From assembly GCF_001043055.1 (NCBI RefSeq), contig NZ_JYLF01000005.1:248001-312000 (forward strand): a stretch of 64,000 nt of DNA, read 5' to 3'. The stretch's first letter is position 1. Each line of letters starts with the position of its first letter. Source of the DNA: Pseudomonas weihenstephanensis. Lineage in GTDB: Bacteria > Pseudomonadota > Gammaproteobacteria > Pseudomonadales > Pseudomonadaceae. The notes beneath the pieces are model-generated. The model saw only the letters and a list, made by a program, of their open reading frames with translations, did no database searches and had not been told where the DNA came from. This document shows, one piece after another, positions 16,901-25,011 of the stretch. A program made the translations under genes and the position numbers.

Positions 16901-18832
16901 ACTCACGATGTGCACGAACGCGTCTTGCAGCGTGTCATTGAGTTGCTGAATGTCCAGATTCAAGCCTTCGCCCGCGGTAAAGGCGAAATCATGGATCCAG
17001 AATTCACGGCCATTGACGTGGCGCAGGCGGTACGGGAACTCGCCCAGAACGCGCAAACCGAGGTTTTCCAGAATCGGCAACACGTCGGACAGCGCCAACG
17101 GCGTATCGGCGTGATACAGCTTGCAGTGCAGCTCTTGCCCGGCGCTCTGGCCCAGCGGCTGATAGAAGCTCATGACCAGCGGGTTCTTGTCGCTGAGGCT
17201 CATCAGGTGTTGCATGTCGACCACGGCCGAGTGCGCGGCAAAGCGCTCGCGGTAACCTGCCGGGAAACCTTTCGGGAAATCAGTCAGCACCTTGGTGCCA
17301 TTGGCTTCACCGAAACTTTCGACCACCAGGCTGGCGTAATCGTCCTGCCAGCTGCGGCAGGCTTGAATCACTTCTTTTTCCAGCAACAGCGGATCAATGT
17401 CGATCCGGTTTTTAGGATCGACCCGCAGAATCAGTTGCACGCGCGCCAGTACCGACTCCGAGAAGAAGGTCCAGAATTCGCAGTCCGATGCTTGCAGGCG
17501 GTCCATCAGCACTTGCTGGATTTTCTGCCGTACTTCAGTGGAGTAGACATCCCGCGGCACATAGGCCAGGCAGTAGCAGAAACGGCCATACGGATCTTTG
17601 CGCAGGAACACGCGAATCTTGTTGCGCTCCTGGATCTGCACAATTGACATCACCGTGCTGAACAGCTCATCGACCGGAGTCTGGAAGAGGTCGTCGCGCG
17701 GCAGGACTTCGACTACCTGCGCCAATTCTTTGCCCAAGTGTGCCTTGGGCTGGAAACCCGAACGACGCTCTATTTCAGCCACTTTGCGACGGATATACGG
17801 GATTTCACGCACGCTTTCGCCGTACACCGAAGAGGTGTAGAGGCCCATGAAGCGACATTCCTTCACGACGTTGCCGTCAGCATCGATCTGGCGGATCGAC
17901 ACATAATCCGGGTATGCCGGGCGATGTACACGACTGGGGTGCGCGGCTTTGGCAAACGACAACAACGTCGGTTCGCGCAGGTAGCTCACCGCGTAATCTT
18001 CGATGCGCAGGTCTTCAGGGGTCAGCCCGGCGCGCAGCAGCTTGGTCAGGCCGAGGAACGAATTCGGGTCATATTCGATATGCCCGCCATCCGCTTCGTC
18101 GCGTACTACAAATTCTTCATAACCGAGAAAAGTGAAATGGTTGCCGACCAACCATTGCAGGAAACTCTTGATCTCGGCTTTTTCATCTTCGGCCACGGCG
18201 TACTGGCAGCTATCAATGCTCGACAGCAGCGCTTGGACTTTGGCTTTCATCGGCTCAAAATCGGCCACCGCGATGCGCACTTCACCCAGAACCTGTTCCA
18301 GTTCTTTGCTCAAGACATTCAATTCAGCAGTATTGGAGCAGCGATCAATCTCCAGATACATCAGCGACTCTTGCGAGATGCCTTCGCCCTGCGTGCCCTT
18401 GGGCAGTATTTCCAGCAATTCGCCCTTGCTGCCACGGCGAACGCTCAACACCGTGGTTTGCAAGGTATGGATGCTGTAGCCGCGACGGTTAAGCTCGGTG
18501 CGCACCGAGTCCACCAGAAAGGGCAAATCGTGGTGCAGCACTTCAACTGCCGTGTGGGTCGACTGCCAGCCATGGCGCTCATAATCGGGGTTGTAGACCC
18601 GCACTTGGGGCTGGGTCGGATCGAAACGTTCAAGCAGGCGCCAGGCCGACAGCGTACAGCCGGCGAGGTCGGACATGCGACGTTGCGTGAGTTCATCCAG
18701 AGAAATGATGCCGAAGAATTGTTCAGCAAACAGCGCCACTTGTGGCAGTGCCTGTTCACTGATGTGCTGGGCCAGTGCCGCTTGCAGTTGATGCTGGAAG
18801 TCGGCCTTGCTGGCTGCGGTGAAGAACGCCAT
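13976..18832 (-). CDS. gdhB: NAD-specific glutamate dehydrogenase, large (180 kDa) type
   Basis: A 1618-residue L-180 class enzyme that oxidises glutamate to 2-oxoglutarate and ammonium with NAD+, mainly in amino-acid catabolism. The catalytic Glu/Leu/Phe/Val dehydrogenase core shows VPVGAKGGFVPRRLP (around residue 845), ADKGTATFSDIANGIA and the nucleotide-binding VVGVGDMAGDVFGNG; the long N-terminal part carries the ACT-like regulatory modules of the family. Length equals the family norm. The ATG at 18832 has GGAG 8 bases upstream. It is monocistronic. A large open frame on the opposite strand is only an artefact of its codon use. Confidence 0.97.
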   Translation of the reverse strand: MAFFTAASKADFQHQLQAALAQHISEQALPQVALFAEQFFGIISLDELTQRRMSDLAGCTLSAWRLLERFDPTQPQVRVYNPDYERHGWQSTHTAVEVLHHDLPFLVDSVRTELNRRGYSIHTLQTTVLSVRRGSKGELLEILPKGTQGEGISQESLMYLEIDRCSNTAELNVLSKELEQVLGEVRIAVADFEPMKAKVQALLSSIDSCQYAVAEDEKAEIKSFLQWLVGNHFTFLGYEEFVVRDEADGGHIEYDPNSFLGLTKLLRAGLTPEDLRIEDYAVSYLREPTLLSFAKAAHPSRVHRPAYPDYVSIRQIDADGNVVKECRFMGLYTSSVYGESVREIPYIRRKVAEIERRSGFQPKAHLGKELAQVVEVLPRDDLFQTPVDELFSTVMSIVQIQERNKIRVFLRKDPYGRFCYCLAYVPRDVYSTEVRQKIQQVLMDRLQASDCEFWTFFSESVLARVQLILRVDPKNRIDIDPLLLEKEVIQACRSWQDDYASLVVESFGEANGTKVLTDFPKGFPAGYRERFAAHSAVVDMQHLMSLSDKNPLVMSFYQPLGQSAGQELHCKLYHADTPLALSDVLPILENLGLRVLGEFPYRLRHVNGREFWIHDFAFTAGEGLNLDIQQLNDTLQDAFVHIVSGDAENDAFNRLVLTAGLPWRDVALLRAYARYLKQIRLGFDLGYIASTLNNHTDIARELTRLFKTRFYLARKLTGEDLEDKQQRLEQAILTALDDVQVLNEDRILRRYLDLIKATLRTNFYQPDTNGQNRSYFSFKFNPHLIPELPKPVPKFEIFVYSPRVEGVHLRFGNVARGGLRWSDREEDFRTEVLGLVKAQQVKNSVIVPVGAKGGFVPRRLPLGGGRDEIQAEAIACYRIFISGLLDITDNLKDGALVPPLNVVRHDDDDPYLVVAADKGTATFSDIANGIAIDYGFWLGDAFASGGSAGYDHKKMGITAKGAWVGVQRHFKERGINVQQDSISVVGVGDMAGDVFGNGLLMSDTLQLVAAFNHLHIFIDPNPQPANSFAERQRLFDLPRSAWSDYDTSIMSAGGGIFSRSAKSIAISPEMKERFAITADKLTPTELLNALLKAPVDLLWNGGIGTYVKASSESHADVGDKANDALRVNGNELRCKVVGEGGNLGMTQLGRVEFNLNGGGSNTDFIDNAGGVDCSDHEVNIKILLNEVVQAGDMTEKQRNQLLGSMTDEVGGLVLGNNYKQTQAISLAARRAYERIAEYKRLMNDLEARGKLDRAIEFLPSEEQLNERVAAGHGLTRAELSVLISYSKIDLKEALLNSQVPDDDYLTRDMETAFPPMLVSKFADAMRRHRLKREIVSTQIANDLVNHMGITFVERLKESTGMSAANVAGAYVIVRDIFHLPHWFRQIEALDYQVPAEIQMALMDELMRLGRRATRWFLRSRRNELDAARDVAHFGPHLAALGLKLDELLEGPTREGWQTRYQAYVEAGVPELLARMVAGTTHLYTLLPIIQASDVTGQNAADVAKAYFAVGSALDLTWYLQQISNLPVENNWQALAREAFRDDIDWQQRAITVSVLQMTDAGDSIEARLALWLEQNQSMVERWRSMLVDLRAATGNDYAMYAVANRELLDLAMSGQTGL

Positions 18833-19341
18833 CTGTGGTACTCCGCTTGGGCTTGTTATTGAGAGACGCGTCGCGTGCTATTCCCGCATGGGGAGCTGCC
18901 AGTGCTGCGCACGGCCTTCGATTGGCAATGGACCGTGAATCATCAGCGTGACAGGGAGGTGAAGCTGGCCGCGACCCAGGGGTCACATTCACGTTCCAGG
19001 AAGGGTATCTACAAAAACGACTGCCGGACTGGCCGACTGTGCCTTTAGAGATAGCTATCCCGGATGCAGCTTAACGAGTGAGCTATGCGCACTGCTTGCG
19101 GTGCTGCGACATATTCGGTCATCGGGATGCAACCTCATGCACGGTGAATGAACAACCCTAGCACTGCGAAACGACAAATCCTCACAGAAAAATCTGCTTA
19201 TCTGTTGTCGGGCTCCAAAATGACTGATCGGCCAAGGCCGTCCGCACGCCCTGCTTTGACATTCAAATCAGCACAAAAGTGCGCAGGCTGGCAAAATCGC
19301 GGTTTGATTGCTTTACACACGCACAGCGCCAGGAATGCCCC
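18833..19341. other. Divergent intergenic region gdhB / acidic protein gene
   Basis: These 509 bases separate gdhB from a plus-strand small gene. They should hold the promoters of both, but apart from a TTGACA at 19256 without a good -10 I find no confident boxes. No tRNA, repeat or convincing coding frame is seen; the frame at 19148-19345 has no ribosome binding site and runs into the next gene. Confidence 0.55.
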
Positions 19342-19698
19342 ATGAAAATGACCACCGACCACTTGCCTGCCACCCCATGCGATGAAGAAGAAGACAACAT
19401 GGCAATGCTCTTTTGTACCAGCGCGTCAAACGACATGTTCGTGATGAGTCGCTACCCGGACGCAGATGAACTGGATATCATCCTCAATGAAGAGTTTTCG
19501 TCGCTCGACGGGGTGAAAGTGACACTAAGCCCGACTCGCCTGCTGATCGAAGTCGCCGCCGAGGACACGGCTGTATTCAATGGCGATGATCATCTGGAAA
19601 TCACTCACAACACCGATGCTTCTTGCCTGGCCGACGTCGAGCAAACCCTGATCATCATCCTCAACGGCACCGGCACTTACGTCAGCGAGTTGAGCTGA
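19342..19698 (+). CDS. Hypothetical acidic protein, 118 aa
   Basis: I do not recognise a family. The protein is strongly acidic and soluble, with an N-terminal acidic patch (CDEEEDNMAM) and repeated DAD/EED clusters. It has no signal peptide or transmembrane segment. The chosen ATG is preceded by AGGA at 7 bases; a later ATG (MAMLFCTS) is possible. The pattern of alternating hydrophobic strands (VKVTLSPTRLLIEV, VEQTLIIILNGTGTYV) suggests a small alpha/beta domain. It is convergent with the EamA transporter gene and separated from it by a hairpin. Confidence 0.7.
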   Translation: MKMTTDHLPATPCDEEEDNMAMLFCTSASNDMFVMSRYPDADELDIILNEEFSSLDGVKVTLSPTRLLIEVAAEDTAVFNGDDHLEITHNTDASCLADVEQTLIIILNGTGTYVSELS

Positions 19699-19737
19699 TC
19701 AGCCTTCAACCGGCAGGTCAGGCACAGGGGGCACGTA

Positions 19738-19765
19738 AAGCCCTGTGGCAGAACGCTCAGGGCTT
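19738..19765. terminator. Hairpin between convergent genes
   Basis: AAGCCCTG and CAGGGCTT form an 8-bp stem with a 12-base loop between the acidic-protein gene and the EamA gene. The following T content is poor, so it is a weak terminator candidate. Confidence 0.45.
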
Positions 19766-19794
19766 CTATCGTTCAGCGTGATGAACAGGCGCCG

Positions 19795-20661
19795 TCAGCG
19801 CTCTTTGCGCATTGCAAACACGCTGGTCAATACAATCGCGGCGCCCAGCAGAACCCCGGCCGTGACCGTGCTGCCCAGCAACAAAGCCGCCATCAGCATG
19901 GCGACCGGCGGTACGAGGTACATCACGCCCACCGCACGGCTGACGTCGGTATGCGCCAGCACATAGGCCCAAAACAGATAAGCCAACGCACTGGGAAATA
20001 CCCCCAGCACCAACACGGCTGCATTGACGCGTAACGGTGCATTAATCACTGCCTGGCCAAGCCCCGGCCAATACACACCCAGCAGCAAGGTCCCGGCCCA
20101 AATGGTGTAGCACACGATAGTCAAGGGACTGTAGCGGCTGGAGTAGTGTTTTTGCAGGGTGAAATACACACTCCACGACAGCGCCGCGAGCAAGATCAGC
20201 AACCCTTGAGGCTTAAAGCTACCCAGCCCCTTGTCCCCCCAAATGACCACCAGAGCGCCCACAAGCCCCACGCCCACCCAACACCAACGCCACGCGCTGA
20301 CAGACTCTTTGAGCCAGAGCGCGGCAATCAGGGTGCTGAAAATGGGCGTTGACTGCGCCAGCACACTGGATGCTCCGGGGCTGACCCAGCGCTGCCCCAT
20401 GTTTAACGCCACATGATGAAAAACAATGGCGAACAACCCCAGCAGCAATAGCCAGGGAATGTCCACCCACCGCGGCAGCCTGATGCCTATAAACAACGCG
20501 ACAACGCCCATGAACAACGAAGCGACCAAAAACCTCAGCAAAGCCAGATGCCCGGGGCTGTAACTTTGTAAACCGATATGGATACCTATCGGTGAATAGG
20601 CCCAACACAGCACCACTGCCCCCGCGGCGGCGGCAAGCCTGATCGACGGCGAACACCTCAA
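19795..20661 (-). CDS. EamA/DMT-family transporter
   Basis: An inner-membrane protein with about ten hydrophobic helices arranged as two EamA repeats (first starting AAAAGAVVLCWAYSPIG, second LLILLAALSWSVYFTLQKHY), the drug/metabolite transporter pattern. Substrates of such proteins range from amino acids to small metabolites and cannot be read here. The frame extends upstream to an ATG at 20715, but that would lie within the upstream gene; a TTG at 20661 overlapping that gene's TGA is my preferred, translationally coupled start. It is the second gene of a two-gene unit with a diiron-type protein, so it may export or import that enzyme's product or substrate. This is inference. Confidence 0.85.
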   Translation of the reverse strand: MRCSPSIRLAAAAGAVVLCWAYSPIGIHIGLQSYSPGHLALLRFLVASLFMGVVALFIGIRLPRWVDIPWLLLLGLFAIVFHHVALNMGQRWVSPGASSVLAQSTPIFSTLIAALWLKESVSAWRWCWVGVGLVGALVVIWGDKGLGSFKPQGLLILLAALSWSVYFTLQKHYSSRYSPLTIVCYTIWAGTLLLGVYWPGLGQAVINAPLRVNAAVLVLGVFPSALAYLFWAYVLAHTDVSRAVGVMYLVPPVAMLMAALLLGSTVTAGVLLGAAIVLTSVFAMRKER

Positions 20662-21419
20662 GCGCGGGCCGCCGTCATCGATGAGGCAGACATGGCAAGT
20701 GCCATGCCATTCCAATAATTTTCGGTGATCGACAGAAAACGATTAAAACCAACGGTCAAACCTTCCAGGTCTTGTTCAGTGCAACATTCAAGGGCGGCGG
20801 CTTTAACGGCTTGAACTTTGTGCTCTTTTTCAGCCTCGCCAATATGAACATGAAAGTATTCGCACTGTTCATGAAACTCATCATTGTGTTTATACAAGTG
20901 CTGATAATTACGCGCGCCCTCGTACAAGCGCGTCAACATGGAATACGCCAACCACTCTTGCGCCAACAAGGCACCCAATACATAACTGTCGGGACGCCCC
21001 AGCCCGTGCGGCGCATATAACGCCTCCTGCTCTTCAATAAATAACTGTGTGGAGGGCAATACCGGCACGGCTTCAAGTTCGGCCAATGAATAAGGGCGCT
21101 TGGCCAAACGGCTCAACACGTCCAGCAAGTAACTGCGTAACAGCACGCTGTGCACCTTGTGCACGTCACCCCCGCCCAGTTCCGAATAGAGGTTTTTAAC
21201 AATCTCGACCCTCGCGGGCAAGGTGTTGGCGCGCAACAGTGACAGCGCCACCATCGTGGCGGTGCGGCGAGTTCTGGCCCAGTAGTTACAGGCAAATATT
21301 TCAACCTCATCAAAGCCCATGCGCTCATTGAGCCAGCGTTGATAAAACGCATTATTCAGTGCGCCATGGGTAAACACGGTGCGCGCCAACGCCTCGACTT
21401 TTGTTGTGGTGATGTTCAT
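20658..21419 (-). CDS. Heme-oxygenase-like diiron (iron-containing redox enzyme) family protein
   Basis: A 253-residue all-helical protein of the TenA/PqqC/heme-oxygenase-like superfamily. Likely metal ligands are visible: Glu80 and His87 in SELGGGDVHKVH, Glu155 in AQEWLAYSML, and the His190/His192, Glu197, His200 cluster in YFHVHIGEAEKEH. This E-x6-H plus H/E/H arrangement is that of the HDO group (CADD, UndA, SznF relatives), which performs O2-dependent oxidation of amines, fatty acids or amino acids. The ATG has GAGG 6 bases upstream. It is co-transcribed with an EamA transporter and divergent from a LysR regulator. It is not UndA by sequence, and its substrate is unknown. A TenA thiaminase role is less likely given the metal-ligand set. 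Confidence 0.8.
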   Translation of the reverse strand: MNITTTKVEALARTVFTHGALNNAFYQRWLNERMGFDEVEIFACNYWARTRRTATMVALSLLRANTLPARVEIVKNLYSELGGGDVHKVHSVLLRSYLLDVLSRLAKRPYSLAELEAVPVLPSTQLFIEEQEALYAPHGLGRPDSYVLGALLAQEWLAYSMLTRLYEGARNYQHLYKHNDEFHEQCEYFHVHIGEAEKEHKVQAVKAAALECCTEQDLEGLTVGFNRFLSITENYWNGMALAMSASSMTAARA

Positions 21420-21488
21420 ATTGACCTCGCTTACACAGCCGTTATCTTTTAACGCACCAACGCACAGTGTCGTCAGCGCCAGTGTGTG

Positions 21489-21556
21489 CAGAACTCAAAT
21501 TCTGTCAGGCATGCGTTGACCCACAAGTGATAGATAGCGAGTTCTGAATTCTTCAG
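21489..21556. promoter_or_regulatory. Candidate LysR operator region
   Basis: The divergent spacer has CAGAACTCAAATTCTG (21489-21504), an inverted repeat, and an inverted copy of its first half, GAGTTCTG, at 21539-21546, running into the palindrome CTGAATTCTTCAG (21544-21556). Paired dyads about 50 bases apart between a LysR gene and its divergent target fit recognition and activation sites. The assignment is inference. Confidence 0.4.
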
Positions 21557-21565
21557 GAGTGAACC

Positions 21566-22438
21566 TTGGAATTAAACCAGCTCAGGATGATCAAGGCCGT
21601 GGCAGAGTGCGGCAGTATTGCGCTGGCCGCCCAGCAACTGCACTGCGTTCCGTCCAACATCACCACGCGCATCAAACAGTTGGAAAGTGAACTGGGCACG
21701 GCACTGTTTACCCGTGCCGGACGCGGTTTATGCATCAGCCCCGCCGGCGAGTTATTCCTTGGCTATTGCGAACGCATTTTGTCGCTGGTTGATCAAGCCA
21801 AACGTGCGGTCAAGCCCGATGCCATTCCCAATGGCAAGCTACGCATTGGCGCCATTGAATCTTGCGCAACAGGCCGCCTGCCGCCGCTACTGGCCGAATA
21901 CCATCAACGATACGCCGACGTCACGCTGGAACTGATCACCGGGCAATGGCCGCAATTGCTTGATGACATTCAGCATCACCGCCTTGATGCCGCGATTGTG
22001 GCCATCGACGTTCAACATCCAAAACTCCACACCTGTGCGCTGTACCGCGAACCCTTGGTACTGATAACCGGCCCCAACCACCCCCCCTTGCCTGACTTGC
22101 AAGCTATCAGCCAGCAAACGGTGTTCATGTGGCCACCAGGCTGCCCCTATCGCGCAACGCTGGAGCACTGGCTCAACGATAACGGTTTGCACATCAACCG
22201 CGTTGACTACGCCAACTGGGGCAGCATTATCGGGTGTGTGGGCGCAGGCGCCGGGCTGGCGATCGTCCCCGAGGGCGTCCTTGAGCGATTTGGCGCAGGG
22301 GCTGCGCTCAGTGCCTACCGCTTCACTGAGCTGCCCGCGGTGCAAAACGTATTGGTCTGGCATAACGAAACCGGCTGCCACACGGCACGGGACGCTTTCG
22401 CCGCACTGCTGGCCGAGCACTTCGCGCAGACCCAATAA
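21566..22438 (+). CDS. LysR-family transcriptional regulator
   Basis: A 290-residue regulator with the LysR winged-helix domain at residues 2-60 (QLRMIKAVAECGSIALAAQQL then PSNITTRIKQLESELG) and a periplasmic-binding-like effector domain. The start codon is TTG at 21566, supported by AGGAG 7 bases before it. It is transcribed away from the diiron-protein/EamA unit across a 146-base spacer, so it most likely controls that unit in response to a small molecule. The effector domain has two closely placed cysteines separated by one loop (GCPYR and IIGCVGAGAG), nothing diagnostic. Confidence 0.9.
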   Translation: MELNQLRMIKAVAECGSIALAAQQLHCVPSNITTRIKQLESELGTALFTRAGRGLCISPAGELFLGYCERILSLVDQAKRAVKPDAIPNGKLRIGAIESCATGRLPPLLAEYHQRYADVTLELITGQWPQLLDDIQHHRLDAAIVAIDVQHPKLHTCALYREPLVLITGPNHPPLPDLQAISQQTVFMWPPGCPYRATLEHWLNDNGLHINRVDYANWGSIIGCVGAGAGLAIVPEGVLERFGAGAALSAYRFTELPAVQNVLVWHNETGCHTARDAFAALLAEHFAQTQ

Positions 22439-22490
22439 CGACCAGCGGACCGTTCCAAATAAGCAGCATTCTCAACAACCCGCTTGTTTT

Positions 22491-22512
22491 GGGCTTTTTC
22501 CATAAAAAGCCC
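22491..22512 (+). repeat. Hairpin after the LysR gene
   Basis: GGGCTTTTT, a CCAT loop and AAAAAGCCC form a perfect 9-bp stem about 50 bases after the LysR stop. No T-run follows, so it may be a weak terminator. Confidence 0.5.
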
Positions 22513-22612
22513 CACTCCCATTAGTCCCAAAGCCCTGCAATGGATTAAAGTAACGCCCCCAGCCCCGGCGTAACGTTTACGCCGTCGGTGTCCTTTTCAG
22601 GAACAGTCATCG

Positions 22613-23572
22613 ATGGAACATCGTGAAGCGCTGCTTGCGCTGCGAACCTTTCTTTCCACGCAGATTCTCGGTCAGGAAAAACTGATCGACCGGCTGCTGA
22701 TCGCCTTGCTGGCTGACGGCCACATGCTGGTCGAAGGCGCGCCCGGCCTGGCCAAAACCAAGGCCATCAAAGAGCTGGCAGAAGGCATCGAAGCACAGTT
22801 CCATCGCATCCAGTTCACCCCTGACCTGTTGCCTGCCGACATCACCGGCACCGAGATCTATCGTCCCGAAACCGGCAGCTTCGTATTTCAGCAAGGCCCC
22901 ATCTTCCATAACCTGGTGCTGGCGGACGAAATCAACCGTGCCCCGGCCAAGGTGCAGTCGGCCCTGCTTGAGGCCATGGCTGAACGTCAGGTCAGCGTCG
23001 GGCGCAGCACCTACGAGCTGTCACCGTTGTTTTTGGTGATGGCCACGCAAAACCCGATCGAGCAGGAAGGCACCTACCCGCTGCCAGAAGCGCAGCTTGA
23101 CCGGTTCCTGATGCACGTCAAAATCGGCTTCCCGGACGCCGCTGTCGAGCGGCGCATCTTGCAGCAGGCGCGGGGCGAAGCCTTGAACGGCGAAACCAAA
23201 CCCGAGCGCCGGGTCAGTCAGCAAGCCATTTTTGCTGCGCGCAAGGAAATCCTCGGCCTGTACATGGCGGATGCGGTGGAGGAATACCTGGTGCAGTTGA
23301 TCATGGCCACTCGCACCCCCGGTAAGTTTGACCCTGAAATGGCCGACTGGATCGCTTACGGCGCCAGCCCGCGCGGCTCCATTGCGCTGGATCGCTGCGC
23401 GCGTGCCCACGCCTGGCTGGCCGGGCGTGACTTCGTCAGCCCTGAAGACATCCAGGCCGTACTGTTCGACGTATTGCGCCACCGCATCATCCTGTCGTTT
23501 GAAGCCGAGGCGGCCGGTATTGACCAAGACCGCGTGGTACAGCGCATCCTCGACGTCGTTGCCGTTGCCTGA
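22613..23572 (+). CDS. MoxR-family AAA+ ATPase
   Basis: A 319-residue cytoplasmic MoxR ATPase with Walker A GAPGLAKT (42-49), Walker B LVLADEIN (about 101-108), sensor I MATQNP and the LPEAQLDRF arginine-finger region. MoxR proteins act with VWA-domain proteins as chaperones or metal-insertion factors. It is the first gene of a six-gene unit (MoxR, DUF58, DUF4381, VWA, VWA/TPR, BatD) with gaps of 3 bases or overlaps throughout, so the proteins probably form one membrane-associated complex. The ATG has AGGA 10 bases upstream. Confidence 0.94.
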   Translation: MEHREALLALRTFLSTQILGQEKLIDRLLIALLADGHMLVEGAPGLAKTKAIKELAEGIEAQFHRIQFTPDLLPADITGTEIYRPETGSFVFQQGPIFHNLVLADEINRAPAKVQSALLEAMAERQVSVGRSTYELSPLFLVMATQNPIEQEGTYPLPEAQLDRFLMHVKIGFPDAAVERRILQQARGEALNGETKPERRVSQQAIFAARKEILGLYMADAVEEYLVQLIMATRTPGKFDPEMADWIAYGASPRGSIALDRCARAHAWLAGRDFVSPEDIQAVLFDVLRHRIILSFEAEAAGIDQDRVVQRILDVVAVA

Positions 23573-23575
23573 CCG

Positions 23576-24520
23576 ATGAACAACCCCCTGCCCGCCGAAC
23601 CCGGCATTCGCGTCACCCTCGCCGAATTGATCGAGATGCGCCACCGGGTGCGCGAGGTGCAACTGTTTGCCTCCCCCAGCCAGCGCAGCCCGCTGGTGGG
23701 GTTGCACCACTCAAAACTGCGCGGTCGCGGCGTCGACTTCGATCAAGTACGGGTGTATCAGGCCGGGGACGATGTGCGCACCATCGACTGGCGCGTGACA
23801 GCCCGCACCCAAGAACCCCACACCAAAATGTTCCATGAAGAGCGAGAACGCCCGATCTTCATCCTGGCCGAACAAAGCCGGCGATTATTTTTTGGCTCCG
23901 GCCTGATGTTCAAATCAGTGCTGGCCGCACAAGCCGCCAGCTTGATCGGCTGGGCTGCATTGGGCCATAACGACCGTGTGGGCGGGCTGGTATTTGGCGA
24001 CCACGAGCACTATGAAATCAAACCCCGGCGCAACAAGCAGAGCTTGCTGCAACTGCTGAATCGCCTGGTACGGGTCAACCAGTCATTGCACACCGAAGTT
24101 CAATCAGACCGCGATGCACTGGGCATGGCGTTGATCCGCGCCCGCGAAGTGCTGCGCCCCGGCAGTCTGGTGATTGTGATCTGTGACGAGCGGGCACTCA
24201 CCGATGCAGCCGAACAACAACTGAGCCTGTTGGCTCGCCATTGCGACCTGATGCTGTTGCCGTTGTCCGACCCGCTGGACCATGCCCTGCCCGCCGCCGG
24301 ACTGCTGCGCTTTGCCGAGCGCGGTGCACAACTTGAACTGGACACCCTCAACTACGATTTACGTCAAGCGTACCGTGCTCAGGCCGAAGCCCGAATTGCG
24401 CGCTGGGAACTGCTCGCGCAAAAGCTTAGGGTCATGCTCATGCCCCTGAGCACGCAAAGCGAAATGATCGAGCAACTGCGCGAATACCTGAATGCCAAGC
24501 GCCCCGGCAAAACCCTATGA
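23576..24520 (+). CDS. DUF58 domain-containing protein
   Basis: A 314-residue protein of the DUF58 family with the family hallmark VRVYQAGDDVRTIDWRVTART near residues 56-76, followed by a VWA-like region (LVIVICDERALTD). No signal peptide or clear membrane helix is seen. It starts 3 bases after the moxR stop with no ribosome binding site of its own, implying translational coupling. In Bat-type operons this protein is a constant partner of MoxR. The function in envelope stress tolerance is known only by association. Confidence 0.92.
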   Translation: MNNPLPAEPGIRVTLAELIEMRHRVREVQLFASPSQRSPLVGLHHSKLRGRGVDFDQVRVYQAGDDVRTIDWRVTARTQEPHTKMFHEERERPIFILAEQSRRLFFGSGLMFKSVLAAQAASLIGWAALGHNDRVGGLVFGDHEHYEIKPRRNKQSLLQLLNRLVRVNQSLHTEVQSDRDALGMALIRAREVLRPGSLVIVICDERALTDAAEQQLSLLARHCDLMLLPLSDPLDHALPAAGLLRFAERGAQLELDTLNYDLRQAYRAQAEARIARWELLAQKLRVMLMPLSTQSEMIEQLREYLNAKRPGKTL

Positions 24521-25011
24521 AAGAACTCGAACAGCTACAGCCTCTGATCCTGCCTCCTGCGATTGGCTTTTGGCCTCCCGCCCCCGGCTGGTGGCTGCTG
24601 CTCATTGTGGCGCCCGCGCTGTGCTGGACCGTGTGGTGGTTGCGTCGCTACTTGCCTGCCAAACGCCCGTCAAGCCGCGCCGAGCAGCCTCTGGACCCGG
24701 TGCGCCTGGCAGCCCTCGAGGAACTGGCACGCTTGCCCAAGCCATACGATGGCGCACCCGCAGGCGCCTGGCTGCAACAGCTCAACGGCCTGCTCAAACG
24801 TCTGTGCCGCAATCACTATCCTTACAGCCAAAGCCATACGCTCAACGGCCGTAAATGGCTGGCATTTTTAGACAACCGCTGCCCCGCTGCCGGGCTGACG
24901 CGCTGGATGGTGCTGGTAGAAGGCGCTTACAAACCCGAATGCAAGCTCGATGACAAAGCCATCGCCGGGCTCAATCAGGCCGTTGAAACCTGGATTCGCA
25001 AACATGTTTGA
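24517..25011 (+). CDS. DUF4381 domain-containing membrane protein
   Basis: A 164-residue protein with one transmembrane helix near residues 24-45 (GWWLLLIVAPALCWTVWWLRRY) and a cytoplasmic domain. DUF4381 is found almost only inside MoxR/VWA operons. It overlaps the DUF58 gene by 4 bases (ATGA) and the next gene by 8. It is a small anchored partner of the complex; no catalytic motif is seen. Confidence 0.9.
   Translation: MKELEQLQPLILPPAIGFWPPAPGWWLLLIVAPALCWTVWWLRRYLPAKRPSSRAEQPLDPVRLAALEELARLPKPYDGAPAGAWLQQLNGLLKRLCRNHYPYSQSHTLNGRKWLAFLDNRCPAAGLTRWMVLVEGAYKPECKLDDKAIAGLNQAVETWIRKHV

Noticed and set aside
15737..17647. 636-codon open frame on the plus strand
   Set aside because: It lies wholly antisense to the clear NAD-glutamate dehydrogenase gene and its translation resembles no protein; a codon-use artefact of a GC-rich genome.
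19148..19345. 65-codon frame in the gdhB upstream region
   Set aside because: No ribosome binding site, and no protein-like features; it ends on the next gene's start.
20219..20656. 145-codon minus-strand frame starting GTG right after the diiron gene stop
   Set aside because: It overlaps the EamA transporter frame, which has clear membrane helices; this frame does not.
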